Assembly (NCBI GenBank): GCA_033297075.1
Contig: MU858087.1
Span: 1-64,000 of the forward strand
Source of the DNA: Rhypophila decipiens
Lineage: Eukaryota; Ascomycota; Sordariomycetes; Sordariales; Naviculisporaceae
Reading direction: 5' to 3'
DNA length: 64,000 nt
Numbering within the stretch: the stretch's first letter is position 1; each line of letters starts with the position of its first letter. The notes under the pieces are model-generated. The model made no database searches. It had not been told where the DNA came from and was given only the letters and a program-made list of their open reading frames with translations. Both the position numbers and the translations under genes were made by a program. Shown one piece after another: positions 23,801 through 35,878 of the stretch.

Positions 23801-26751
23801 TGCCAGAACTTCCATCGACACTGTCTCCATCGACGGCCATGTCGCCCTGGTTAACATCGGTCAACCCGTCCAATCCGGACACCAACGAGGTTGATGTGGC
23901 TACGTTGTACAGCCGCTGGCAGCATGTCTTCCCCAGCATGTCTGAAATGAGAGTGATGAAGTGGAAGTCTCTATGCTCCCCTGCTGCTGTCCCGCTCACA
24001 ACCGAATTCTTCCCGGCCAAGGCTCAGTTTGAGGCTGAATATCAACGTCAGCCGTACAACATCTCGCAGGAAGCTGATGACGAGCTGACCGAGGAACCGC
24101 GATCGCGAGATGAATTGCTTCGTGAACTGGTCAGCTTGAGGTTCTGTCAGGGCTTCCAGGTCATCGTCGGACCCGCTGTCGCGAGAGGCCTTGGCCAGAA
24201 ACAGCTCAAGATTGCCGATGTCTTCTCTCGTCATCGTATAGCAGAGGATGGCACAAGTATCTTTATGTCGGTCGGGAATACGATTCACCAGCTCTCGTGT
24301 GTTAACGGCACTGAGGTTGAGGTTAACATCTTCGTCCGCAAGCCAACAGATGTATCTAAATCTCACGATGGCACCCCCATGTATAAACCTGCCATCAGGA
24401 CACTGCTAGATCATGGCTACGAAACAAAGGAATTCGATCTCGTTGCACCAAGATCAGAGCGGAACTGGAACTATATCGATTCTTTTGTTGCGGGGCACAA
24501 TGACGAGCTCACCGAACACTTGCGGTTCTGGCGCGCTAGATTTGTCCTGATCCCAATGGCTGGTCGGCATTCTTCTCTCCCAAAGACGCAAACCGGCGAT
24601 AACGACGAGGAGGTTCGCATCGAGGGCATCAGAAGACTTGCTCAAATGTGGCAAAAGCATCGCTACATGGCTCCAGACGAAAAGCGCTTCCAAACTCGAC
24701 GCAAGAAGGAAGTCAATCTTTTGGACATTATTTACAAGACCGAGGATCCTTCTCTTGTGATAGCTGCGGAACTTGAGACTTTACCACTCTTGGAGGGCAT
24801 GGATAGCACTCAGCGAAAGGGACAGCTGGTTACAAATAGGGGCCAGTTCCAAAAGAAGAACTTCAGTCTGGCAGCGTTGGCTGAGGCTATTCAGCAACCT
24901 GTCGAGAATGGTGGAGTCCGGATGCAAAACCGAAGGTGGCACCTCCGTCTTCACTACAACTGTTTTATCGGGTCGGATATGACGAGTTGGCTGCTAGATA
25001 ACTTTGAGGATCTGGAAGACCGAGAGGAAGCCGAGGCACTCGGCAACAGACTCATGGTTTACGACGACGAAAAGTCCAAGGATAAGGAAAAGGAGAGCCT
25101 GAAGGACGGGAGAAAAGAAAACGGGGGCCTCTTTGTTCACGTAGAAAGACGACATCCCTTTAGGGATGGTCAGTATTTCTACCAGATTACTAGCGAATAT
25201 GCGAAGCCCCATCCACCCGGCTGGTTCAACTCGAGGCGCATCCATGTGTCGATCCCCTCTACACCGCTCTCGGAGCACATGCCCCGGGACTCTCCCAGGT
25301 CGGGGCTTTCTCGGCCAACTTCGATTCATGAGGAGAGTTCGCCAACATCTGGCACTACGACACCAACCATGCCGACTATGGGAGGGCGAAAACCCAAAGT
25401 GGTGCTGAGCAAGGTGATAAAGTTCGATGTGGACCATCGAAAACGCTCTTACCGCCAAGAAGTCGTCGATTTGCACTACGACAGGCTTCACAACCCGGAC
25501 AACTGTTACCACATCAGAATCGACTGGATGAATGTCACATCAAAGCTAATTGAGGATGCCATCGAAACCTGGGCGAGGGAGGCGGCAGCATATGGGCTCA
25601 GACTCGTCGAAGTACCAATCGCCGAGGCATGTGCAATTACAGAGATCAATCCATTCAGACGTCCGTACACCATCAAACTCGCCGTTCCACCGCCCAATCA
25701 ACAGCCAGTCACTTACTATGACCCAAATTCGTTTATGCCACAAGCGCAACCTGGGCGGCATTTCTATCAGAAAGCCCTTCTCCGCAAGTTTGATTTCGTT
25801 CTCGACGTTGAAGCAGCTTCGAGCTTTCCGAGCAATGTGGACGTGACGTATTCCTGGGGAAAACCCGACTTCAAATATACGCAGTATATTCATCGGAGCG
25901 GCGTGATCATGGCCGAGATCACCGACGAGGGCAACTTTCTTCTCCTCGCCAACCGTCTGTACAGCAACCGCGCGGCCACGGCACGAGAGAAGGAGTTACG
26001 GACCGAGCACCAGGGCCATGGTCACGGAAGCTCAGCCCAGAGCGCCCGCGCCGTAACCCCGGGATCATATATACCCTACGGTTTGACTGAACCGACTCCG
26101 ATGCAGTCGCCGTCGGCCAAACCGATTTCCTTCCTGTCCCCGGTGGTCCGGCCTAGTATTCTCGGACCAGGGACAGGTCTTGGGCCAGGCACAGGAGGGA
26201 TGAGCGGGCCCCCCACCTCTGCCAGTGGATTTGGTCTTCCCGGACAGCTGAGAACGTCGGCGCCTCTGGGAATCGTCGCAGCCACCGGGCAGGAGCCGGA
26301 AGCCATCAAGGACGAGCTGGAGTCGTTCTGCAACGATCCCATTGCACTCGAGGCCTTTTACAGAGAGACGCTCGAGAAGTCGCCACAGCCACCGCAGCCT
26401 ACTATTACTACTACTACAGCCGGCAGCGGCAGCGACTCGGCCTCTCTGGCGACCGGGACCCCGGGTTTTGGAGCGACCACGACAGCTACGGGCGGAACTG
26501 TCTCCGACATGAATATCCCTGTACTTGGGCTGCCGCCAGGTGTTTTGTCGCCAGCGTCAACCAACAGCAGCACTACAGGAATAGAAAGGATGAGTTTCAA
26601 TCCGCGAGCCGGAAGCCCGGGGATGCTGGCTGCTTCGCAGCTATTCAGGAGGACGAGCATTCAGGATGGTGTCATGGGACATCGAATTGGCGGTCTTGGT
26701 GGGACCGCGGGTACTGGGGAACGGGGAGGTGAGAGTCGAGATGGCAAGTAG
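20872..26751 (+). CDS. iml1: Iml1/DEPDC5 homologue, SEACIT (GATOR1) subunit
   Basis: Exons 20872-21405 and 21481-26751 join in phase 0, giving 1934 residues. In yeast and animals Iml1/DEPDC5 works with Npr2 and Npr3 as a GTPase-activating complex for Gtr1/RagA at the vacuole membrane, switching TORC1 off when amino acids are scarce. Visible family features are the conserved N-terminal block ([16 protein letters not shown].., then [12 protein letters not shown] just after the intron), the [21 protein letters not shown] segment at about 275-300, a long Ser/Pro-rich linker (about 480-750), and a DEP domain at about 1310-1417 ([20 protein letters not shown]). The conserved C-terminal domain (about 1490-1680) ends before a Gly/Pro/Thr-rich tail. 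I chose the ATG at 20872, which follows an in-frame run with no ATG. It is longer than yeast Iml1 because of the linkers. Confidence 0.95.
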
Positions 26752-28390
26752 GTAGATAGATACGGGCAGCATTTGCCTATTTTAATATGAATGTTTCTTC
26801 AATTGCGCAGCCATAATGATCATTTCGCAAACTATGAATATTTGATTTTCCAAGACAAATCGCACTTTTATGGTGAACACAACAAGTCTTGTGTGTGTGC
26901 CAAGTGTAACACTTGTTGCAGTCAATGGATATTAGAAAGTGTTTATATATGCACGTAATTTGCAGTTTGGCTTAACAGTTGTTAACAGTGGTAGACTCAC
27001 CGAGCGGAAGCACTGTTCCAAGAGTCGAGACCATCATTGCCAAGCTTGGAGCAAAAACAAGCTTCTCTGCCGCTTCCTCCCGCATCTTGGCGGAAAAGCT
27101 TATTTATCGGCCAAGAAATTGAACTTCAAGTGACAAACAACCAAACAAAGAGTTGATGTCGGATCCAAGATGCCGACCTCTCAAAAGATGACGAAGCATC
27201 TCGGGTGCGCCAGGGGAAACGTCCATGTCCGGAGTTTCCTCAAAGCGGCTAAAGCAAAGGACCACTGAGATGACAGCTAATGCTTCACCATCAAACCTTT
27301 CTCCCGCATGCCTCGGAGGTTACTCAGATCGCGGTAAGCATCGGGTGTCGACGTCATTTCTGGGGTACTGAGATCACCCTTGTGAAACAAGGCCACTCAA
27401 TCGGGCGACATGTACATACAGTCTGTAAAAGGACGCAGGTTTTATATCCAGGAGAGTCTTGTACTTTCATGTGTTTAACGGCACTCGAGGGGGAGCTAAG
27501 AGGGAGGGTAAAACAACGTACCCGTATCAATTACTGGTGACGAGCTGTGCTATGGACAAACACAATTAGCCTATGACGCATTGGTCAATGATACCCCTTG
27601 GTCGTGGGCCAAACAGGATTATTGGATCTGGGGAAAGGAGACCAACAGGAAGGTGAGGATGGCGCTAACACAAAGGGGGATTCCAGGTTCCTCCTCATCT
27701 GAACGTGGTACCATACAGCAGCTTGGTAATGTACATAAGGACTACAGGGACCCCCGGAAGGACCTGAGGAATAATGAATGAAGCTATTTCTGTGCTCCCA
27801 TTTCTTTGATTAACTTTGACCCAGGTTGTGCAATTGCTCTTCCGGTGCTGCCCGTTCTTTGTAACCACTGCCGGCCTACGAGATTCGCGATTCGAGACAC
27901 GGAGACACGGAGACCCCAGAATCTCAGACACGCGCGATTTAAAGACGTTTGGGCGCACCGGGCCTCTTGTCGACGTTCGGGACGGGGCCGAAGCGCTCTT
28001 GGCACGAGATTTCGAACATTCCAACGGTCACCAGAGGGCCACCAATCGTCATCAAAATAAACCTCTGCTACGATACGCTCAGGCATTCATAATCTCATCC
28101 CAGTTTGCTCTACATCCCTTCTGCATGCACAGCCTCTCTTCAAAGTCCAAAACAATGATTTGAGATACGGTATTACAGTACCTCAATACACCAACAAACA
28201 GCAAACGCTTTGACAAAGGACCACCAGACAAACGTCCTTGGTGCAACTCACGAGGAATCGAAAGATTTTTGATCAAAGCGACAGCACCCGCACTTGTTGA
28301 CACTACTCTGCTGCACACTCTGTAATACTCCAACACCACATCGGTCCTGCGACTTTCACCTTTTGGACTTCTTCTTGGAGAACAGAAATC
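26752..28390. other. Intergenic region, iml1 to Ca2+/H+ exchanger
   Basis: It is 1.6 kb with only short unsupported frames on both strands. It should hold the iml1 3' end and the exchanger promoter and leader (upstream of 28391). I recognise nothing else in it. Confidence 0.4.
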
Positions 28391-30620
28391 ATGACATGTA
28401 AGCCTCCCACTCCCCGGGTGTGACGAGCATCTTTCACACCTACTCTACCCACGCTTTCATCATCTCATTTCACCGTTGAACCCCACAACACAACAACGGG
28501 AGGCGCTAGGACGAGGCTATGTCCGCCTTTGTCGTCCACTTTCTTTAGATTTTTATTTTTCCCAAAGTACAAATCACTTTGTCAGTGAGCCAACAGCAGG
28601 TCTAACGTATTTCATTTTCAGTCAATTATTACAAGAATAGAAAGGAGTTCCACTCGGAAGGTCGCTGGGGTGACTTTCTCGCCGGCAGCCGTCCGACCAA
28701 GCGTGGGCGAAGGAACAAGACCTGGGACGTCGCGGGGGAGATCGAGAGCCAGCCTGCTATGAGGACTCAGCGAGGGGACGGTGATGCCCCAATTCCAATC
28801 ACACATTCACAGTCAGCGCCAGGTCCATTCGGCCAGGCCTTTCCCGACTCCGACAAGGAGACTGACCCGCACGATATGGGACCCTACAGCAGCCAGTTTT
28901 CCAGTGGAGGAGAGACTTCAGCTGATTCGCCTGCCATAGGAGGGCCGAGCGATGCCCCTGATTTGCTTCGTAGGAGGGTCTCGAGCAAGAACGAGTCACA
29001 AAATGGCCCCAGCGAGACCGATCGGGCGCCGAGAGAAAAGGCAAAAAAGCCCAAGAAAGCAAGCACCTTTTTCAAGCATCTCACCCCCAAGGAACCCTTC
29101 ACGGTGGGAAATCAGATCAGGAGGACGTTTTTATACTCACCACTCAACATTCTCATATTCGCTGCACCGATAGGCATCGGCCTCAACTTTGTTCCTAGCA
29201 TTCCACGGGTTGCCATTTTCGTCATCAACTTTTTGGCCATCATCCCCTTGGCCGCTTTGCTCAGCTACGGCACCGAAGAAGTCGCACTGAGACTTGGAGA
29301 GACCCTCGGTGGTCTGCTCAACGCATCTCTGGGAAATGCGGTCGAACTGATCGTCGCCATCATTGCATTAATCAAGGGCGAGATTGCCATCGTCCAGACC
29401 TCCCTCATAGGAAGTATCCTCTCGAACCTGCTCCTGGTCATGGGCATGTGCTTCTTTTTTGGCGGCCTCCGACGACAGGAACAATTCTTCAACACCACCG
29501 TTGCTCAAACAGCCGCCTCCATGCTGGCCCTGGCCGTCGCAGGTGTCATTGTCCCTACCGTCTTCGACAGCGCCAGGGAAAGGGACGACGTGACCGCTGT
29601 AGCTGCCCTCTCCCGGGGAACCTCGGTTATTCTCCTCGTCGTGTACGGGGCCTATCTGATCTTCCAACTTCACACGCACTCCAAGGTTTTTGCAGAGGAG
29701 TCGCAAAAGGTCGAGGCCAAGCCGTTTAATAAACGGTCGTTGCTGGGAAAGCCGTCGCTAAAAGAGGGTGCCATCGCCCAGGGATTTGTGGTGCCCGCGG
29801 GAGTCATGGGCGGCCATGGCTTGCCTTCTCAGCAGGAGGACACTGAGAAGCTGCGCGAGCTGTTGACCACGCCGCCGTCGACCAGCAGTGACGAGGACGA
29901 CGAGGAGGAGCCCCAGCTGCATTTTGGGGTTGCCTTGGCGACTTTGATTGTCTCGACTATTATCATTGCTCTTTGCGCCGAGTTCATGGTGGACTCTATC
30001 GATTCCATCACCGACACTGTTAGTGAGGAGTTTGTGGGCTTGATTTTACTGCCGATTGTTGGTAAGTTACCTATCGTTCTTTCTTTTACTTTAAACATAT
30101 GGGGACTAACTCGTTTCGACTACTAGGCAACGCAGCAGAACATGCAACAGCAGTCACGGTCGCCATCAAGGTATTTATTTTTTACTCATTCTGACTACAA
30201 ACAAGGACGTAGGCTTGACTAACCCTGTTCGTAGGACAAAATGGACCTAGCAATCGGAGTAGCCGTCGGCTCGAGCATGCAAGTCGCCTTGTTCATCATC
30301 CCCCTACTTGTTATCATCGGCTGGGGAATGGGCAACGACGCCATGAACCTGAGCTTCGACACCTTCCAGGTGGCCGTCTTGTTTGTCGCGGTCCTGTTGG
30401 TGAATTATCTCATCGCCGACGGCAAGAGTCACTGGCTCGAGGGATTCTTGCTCATTTGTCTTTATGCGATTATTGCTGTTTGTGCTTTTTGTAAGTCTAT
30501 TCTCTACTACTCCTCATGTCTGGTATCCAGACGTTGGTCGTTTTTCTGAGGACTGAAGAAAGGTATGCTAACATTTATCTTACTACTTTAGGGTATCCTA
30601 CAGATGCGGTGCCGGTGTGA
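28391..30620 (+). CDS. Ca2+/H+ exchanger, CAX/Vcx1 family (vacuolar)
   Basis: Exons 28391-28397, 28622-30061, 30127-30170, 30235-30490 and 30592-30620 give 591 residues. The first exon is only 7 bases (ATGACAT) before a GTAAGC donor and a 224-bp intron. CAX exchangers use the proton gradient to load Ca2+ into the vacuole. Both signature repeats are intact: GNAVELIVAIIALIKGE at about residues 240-256 and GNAAEHATAVTVAIKDKMDL at 483-502. Around them are about 11 hydrophobic segments and an acidic Ser/Asp/Glu loop (SSDEDDEEE) in the middle, as in the family. The 130-residue hydrophilic N-terminus is longer than in yeast Vcx1 and could be regulatory. If the micro-exon is wrong, the next in-frame ATG is at 28759 and the protein loses 45 residues. 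Confidence 0.92.
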
Positions 30621-31342
30621 AAGATGGATACTCTCCGCTCTAGAGGTTTTTTTTTCTTTCTTGGGAGATAAACAGCAACAAGAGATAACCTTTTCGTTTT
30701 TTTTTTCGACGAGTTTAGCCGCTTACATATTTTATATTGTTTTCTTTTTTAATTAAATCATTATTTGTAACTACCAGGCGTCTTTTACCGCTCCTCTCAG
30801 CCCTTGATCTCGTAACCAACTCACTCGTGTCTGGTCCTGGCTGTCTGTATAACCCGGCACTCGAGGGTTATTTGCATACATCATTTACTTTTCTTCCTCT
30901 ATATTCTTTTCTGTGTCTGGCGGTTTAACTCGCTGGTTTTCCCCCTCGAGAATGGGCGTTGCTCTACCGGTACAATGACGCAGCTAGGTTTTTTATGCTT
31001 GGGTGGCAGACTTGCTGGTACTGGCTTATATATCGTTTGTCGGCCGTCGTCTATTCACCTTCCTAATATTCTTGAGTGCGTTAACTTAATAGACCACCTA
31101 TCTGATACCGCACTTTTTATTCTCAATTCGCCGACTTCGTCCATCTCTACTATATAAAAAAATATGGGAATACAATGTCGACATTTATAAACAATTTCTT
31201 TTCTTCTTTCGGTACGGATATATATAGTAGTTCCAGTCGAGCAGCTAACTAGCTAGCTAGCTAGCTCCCTTGGATCTATCTGGTAAGTGCAAAAACTCAT
31301 GATATACACGCTACCAGACGAGACCTCTACTACCCAACCACC
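30621..31342. other. Convergent 3' region between exchanger and dbp10
   Basis: The two flanking genes end towards each other here. The sequence is T-rich, as expected of 3' untranslated DNA, and holds a CTAG/GCTA tetranucleotide repeat at 31249-31266. No coding sequence is supported. Confidence 0.5.
31249..31266. repeat. (CTAG)n microsatellite
   Basis: It is about four and a half tandem CTAG units downstream of the dbp10 stop codon. CTAG is self-complementary, so the run is also a palindrome. Confidence 0.85.
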
Positions 31343-34141
31343 TCACCTCTTCTGCCTCTTGGAAGGCCTAGCATTCTTGAGCATCTTCTGCTCTTTAACC
31401 TGCCTAGCCTTCCTGATATCCGTAGCAGTCTTGAGCTCCCTCTTGCTCCCCTCCCCATCCCTAAACTTGCCGATACGCTTCTCTTTCGCCTCGGCAACAC
31501 GCTTCTTGCGCACCTCGTAATCATCCCTAAACTTGTCCGCCTCCTTGGGCGCCTTCTCCATCTTGTGCTTGTACCTCGCACCCCCCTGGCCACCAAAATG
31601 CCTCACGATGGTGCTCTTCTCGGTATCCCCCGCGCGAGGGAGCCTGCCCAGTTTGTTATCCTTGCGCCATTTATCAAACCGTCCGCTCTTGAAACTAGCA
31701 GCAATCTTGACGCCGCTCTCGCCGCGGACCATCTTGGTGCCCTTGGATCCGTCCTCGTCGTTTTGGCGCGCCACGTATTTGGATTGCTTCTTGTCCCAGC
31801 GCATGCGTGAGCGAGTGGGGAGACCGAACGACTTGGCGCCGTCGTCGTTGGTCAGGTCCATTGTTGCGTCGCGGGCTGCCTCGAGGAAGTTGGTGCCTTG
31901 GGTGCCCGAGTGGACACCGTAGGCGCGCTCCTCGGCCGCGTTGGTTGTGCGTGGCGTGTAGGACATGTAGATCTCTGGGTCGGCGAAGGATGTTTGGCCC
32001 TTTTTGGGCTTGCCGGATTTGGAGATTGTTACTTCCATTTCCGAGTCGGAGTCTTGCTCTATTTCTACTTCTTCTTCTTCTGCCGCCGAGGAGGCAGCGT
32101 CTTCCCAGTCGTTGGTGGCTTTTTCGGCGGCGAAATCCTCGGCATTTTCGTCCACGTCGACAGCAGCCTCTTCTGACGGCTTCGGCTTGCGAGGTCCAAT
32201 CTTGGACCTCATACTCCGTACAACCTCTGCGGTCTTGTTGTGCGACGATTTGCCTCTCGGCCCTAGCTCGAATATAGTCTCCTGAGGCTTGTAGTTGCTT
32301 ATTTTCGACAAAAGATCTTCGCGTGCCTCCTCCACATCCGCTGCTGACTTTCCAAACAACGGGTGGATCTGGTTCCATGACCTCGAGGACGCCACCTCAC
32401 GAGATCGCTTGGCGCTTGAACTTGATGCAGAATTTCGGGTCTTCATGTAGAGCTTCTCGGCCTTGAAGGACACCTGCTTGAGGGCAGCGATGTCGTCATT
32501 TTCCTTGAGGACCTTCTGCACCCACTCCATGTTATTCTCCACGCCGTTCCTCTGCAAGGCACCGACCACAACGTCTTCAGCGTAAGACGGATCTTGTACT
32601 TCCTGCCCGACGACCAGCCTCCTCCCGAGGAACAATTGCAGGTCGAGCAGATAGGGAAGGTCAGTCTGTCGGACAAGAGCATAAGCCCAACCACGTTGGT
32701 TTGCACGGGCCGTACGTCCGACTCTGTGCACGAAGATTTTGGGTTGAGGAGGAAAGTCGTAGTTGATCACATTTGCAAGAACCGGAATGTCGATACCACG
32801 GGCAGCCACGTCGGTGACGACGAGAATGTTGGTGCGGCCCTTGCGGAAGTCGTCAACTTGCATTAACCGAGCAGTCTGATCGAGCGCGCCGTATACATAC
32901 GACACGGCAAAGCCAGCAAGCCGCAAGAGGTTCGCAAGATACTCGACATGATGTTTCGTGGCTGTGAAGATGATGGTGGAATGCTCAGTCGGCTTCTCCT
33001 TTGGATTTGGACGATCAGAGTCACGTTTCCTCTTCCTTGACTGCTCTTCGTCGTAGTCTTCCCTTTTCGTTGCACCCTCTGGCAGGCCCATTGGCATCTT
33101 GATAACATCATGCAGAATGTGCAAGAGGGCACCCTCCTTTTCACCACTCTTGACGGAGAAGAAGGCGCTTTCGAGATCTGGTGAAACTTTTGTTTCGGCA
33201 TCCAGGCGCACTAGACTGGGATCCTGCAGACCTGCGCGCGCAAACTCGACTAATGAAGAGGGCAGAGTTGCCGAAAACAAAAGGGTCTGCCTCGAAGGTG
33301 GGAGAGCGTGCAGAAGTTCGGTGAGATGGGGAGCAAAACCCAGCTCAAAGAGTCTATCGGCCTCGTCGAATACGATATATCTGACCGAGGACAGATCCAG
33401 ATTCATTTCGACTTTGAGATGAAGGAAACGACCAGGCGTTGCGATGATGATGTCGGGGTTGGCCGCCATAGAACCAAACTGCTCCTCCAGGCTGTCACCA
33501 CCGACCAGCAGGACAGTCTTCAGGTCGGTCCCTCTGCTAAACTCCTTCACAACCTTCAGGGTCTGTAGCGCCAACTCGCGAGAGGGAGAGAGGACAACCG
33601 CCCTCGCTCCCACTCGGGCACTGTGAGCCCTGAGACGCTCAATCATGGGAATAACGAATGCGGCCGTCTTTCCGGAACCAGTTCTAGCCATACCAACCAC
33701 ATCGCGCCTTTCCAAAATTAGAGGGATCGTTTTCCGCTGAATGGGTGTGGGAACCGAGTATCCTTTTTTGGTGATAGCCTTGAGCAGATTTGAACTGAGG
33801 CCTGGACGAACATGTTAGACGGTGCTCTCCGAGGAATTGGGGTGTGATTTGTGCCTACCCATTGCCTGGAATCCTCCTCCCTTCTTCACTGTCTTGCCGT
33901 GCAGGTTTGAAGTCTTCCGATTGGCACCCCTGAGACGTGCGGCAATGAATTCCTCGTCTCCATCACCGTCGTCAGACTGGTCACCGCCAGTGTTGAGCAG
34001 GTCGTTGAAATCCAGCAACTCGGGAGCAGGTTTGGTGGCTGGCGTATCGTGGCCACTCGCATCGCTGTCGTCGAACAAGGCATTTCCAATGTCCACCTCG
34101 TTCTCAGAGGGGGCCGGCGACGGCGATCTTTTTCGAGTCAT
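31343..34141 (-). CDS. dbp10: ATP-dependent RNA helicase Dbp10 (DEAD box, 60S biogenesis)
   Basis: Exons 34141-33859 and 33801-31343 (minus strand) join across a 57-bp intron to give 913 residues. All DEAD-box motifs are present in order: Q motif around 105-120 (GYSVPTPIQ), ARTGSGKT (133-140), PSREL (167-171), TPGR (216-219), DEAD (240-243), SAT (271-273), [11 protein letters not shown] (424-434) and HRVGRTAR (453-460). The Lys-rich C-terminal third matches the DBP10CT region in position and character, ending in a basic tail ([11 protein letters not shown]), which fits nucleolar location. Dbp10 acts in maturation of pre-60S particles in the nucleolus. The N-terminal 90 residues are acidic and Ser-rich. 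Its start lies 396 bp from the start of the divergent J-protein gene. Confidence 0.96.
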
Positions 34142-34537
34142 TATGTATTTGCCGTCGTGATTGTTTGGCCGTTCGACGTTGTTGTATGGTTAGGCGCTGC
34201 AGTTCTATCAAGCGACCCCCGATCGCAAAACAGAGCTTTCCAACTTTTTAGTGGGCCAATTCTTAGTGGTATACGTACTGAGGCTTGTGGGGCATGTGGG
34301 GTCAAGTTTGCCAGCCAGGAGCTTATCTCTTATCTGGAAACACAGTACGTATGTACAGTACCATATCCGTACTGCATTGCACACTTGTAACCCGTCGATA
34401 CACCACAACAGGAAGGCGCGAGAGCTTCTACCAACACCAGTTCAACTCAGTCTTGTCGCATTCGCTCACTCGATTAAGCGTCCCTACCCAGATCGCATCC
34501 CATTCGACTGTATTGATCTGTGAGTCTGTCACCAATC
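34142..34537. promoter_or_regulatory. Shared promoter region dbp10 / spf31-like gene
   Basis: It is 396 bp between two divergent ATG codons, so it must hold both 5' leaders and promoters. I see no clear TATA box. A GTACAGTAC palindrome lies at 34353-34361. Joint regulation of the two genes is possible but not shown. Confidence 0.55.
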
Positions 34538-35361
34538 ATGGCTACCAAAGACGAAGCACCCGTCGACAACAGGGACACATTGGAGATTCTTGAATCAGAG
34601 GGTAAAGAATATGAGAAGGTAAGTCTTCCGCAAACCTTCACACTCGCGGCGAAATCTTTTAACAGAGATCACTTACAAACTTTTACTTCTACAGGATGCC
34701 GAAATCGACCGCATCCTCAAAGCATTTCGCCTTGATGCGTAAGTATACCTCTTAAGTTCCGCCTCAATGTAATCGCTTGACCCCTCTGATCATGTTTTGC
34801 TAACGACCAGTTCTTCTACAATTTAGTTACGCCGTCCTGGCCCTGAAACCCGGTGTGCCCGAGTCCGACATCAAAAAGGTGTACCGCTCAAAGTCGCTGC
34901 TGATCCATCCCGACAAGACCAAGAACCCGCTGGCCCCCGATGCCTTCGACAGGTTGAAGAAAGCACAGACCGAGTTGATGGACGAGAAACACCGCGCAAC
35001 TCTCGACGAAGCGATCGCCGACGCCCGCATGCTTACCCTCCGTGAGATGAAATTGACCGTCGACAGCCCCGAGATCAAGACACCAGAGTTCGACAAGAAG
35101 TGGGCAGAAAAGACCAAGATGGTTCTGATCGACAACGAACAGCGCCGGAGGCGCCAACTCAAGGCACAGATGCAAGAGGAAGGACGCGAGCAGCGCAAGC
35201 AGGACGAGGAACTCGAGGCCCGGAAGCGTAAACGACAGCACGAGGAGGACTGGGAGGCGACCAGAGACGTCCGAATCAACAGCTGGCGCCAGTTCCAGAA
35301 AGCAAAGAGTGGCGCAGGTGACGACAAGAAGAAAAAGAAGAAGCTGAAGCCCATTGGCTGA
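34538..35361 (+). CDS. spf31: J-domain protein, Spf31/DNAJC8 family (spliceosome-associated)
   Basis: Exons 34538-34618, 34695-34738 and 34827-35361 give 219 residues. A J domain occupies about residues 40-105, with the HPD tripeptide at 69-71 that stimulates Hsp70 ATPase. The rest is a long charged helix rich in Arg/Glu/Lys (about 130-200, ending in DWEATRDVRINSWRQFQ) and a final poly-Lys tail (KKKKKKLKPIG). This layout, a J domain followed by a long basic coiled segment with W..R..SWR..F, is that of human DNAJC8 and fission-yeast Spf31, which co-purify with splicing factors. The domain call is firm; the spliceosome role rests on family knowledge. Confidence 0.88.
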
Positions 35362-35878
35362 TAAAGCAAAAACTTCTGCGGATCGACCTACCTTGTCACC
35401 GGTTTCTTGCACCACAGAGGAAGCGTATAAGAGATGGAGAGGGTTTTCTGAAGTGAGTTCCACTTTGTATGGACGAGGAGAACAATTTTGAACCTGACCA
35501 AAACAAAGGGCTCTCTCTGAAAACCTCAGAAGAGGCTTGAGATACCTGGCTCATCCTTCCAAATCGAAGACCAAGCTCAAGCTGGTAGTTACGGCATAGG
35601 CATAGTCTGTCATGGGAACCGGTTTGTCATTTCCTATCTGGCTGGTGTTGTTTTTGTTGGTAGTTCACTTTATTGACTTTTAAAGCTTGGTCGCATCAGA
35701 TCTCGGTCAGATGTGTGTGGCCATGACCTGCCAAACGATAGAATGAAACCTTTACTCTATTCACCTGGTTCATTTGACCGCTTTGCTACATATCTTGTGG
35801 GTATCTCGTAGAACATGAGCTACGTTAGCACTAACTTGATGCCAGCTTACTACCATTCGTGAAGAAGGTGCTCCATGA
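35362..35878. other. Convergent 3' region between spf31-like gene and syo1
   Basis: It is 517 bases flanked by the 3' ends of two genes. No coding sequence is supported; it is presumably 3' untranslated sequence of both. Confidence 0.5.
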
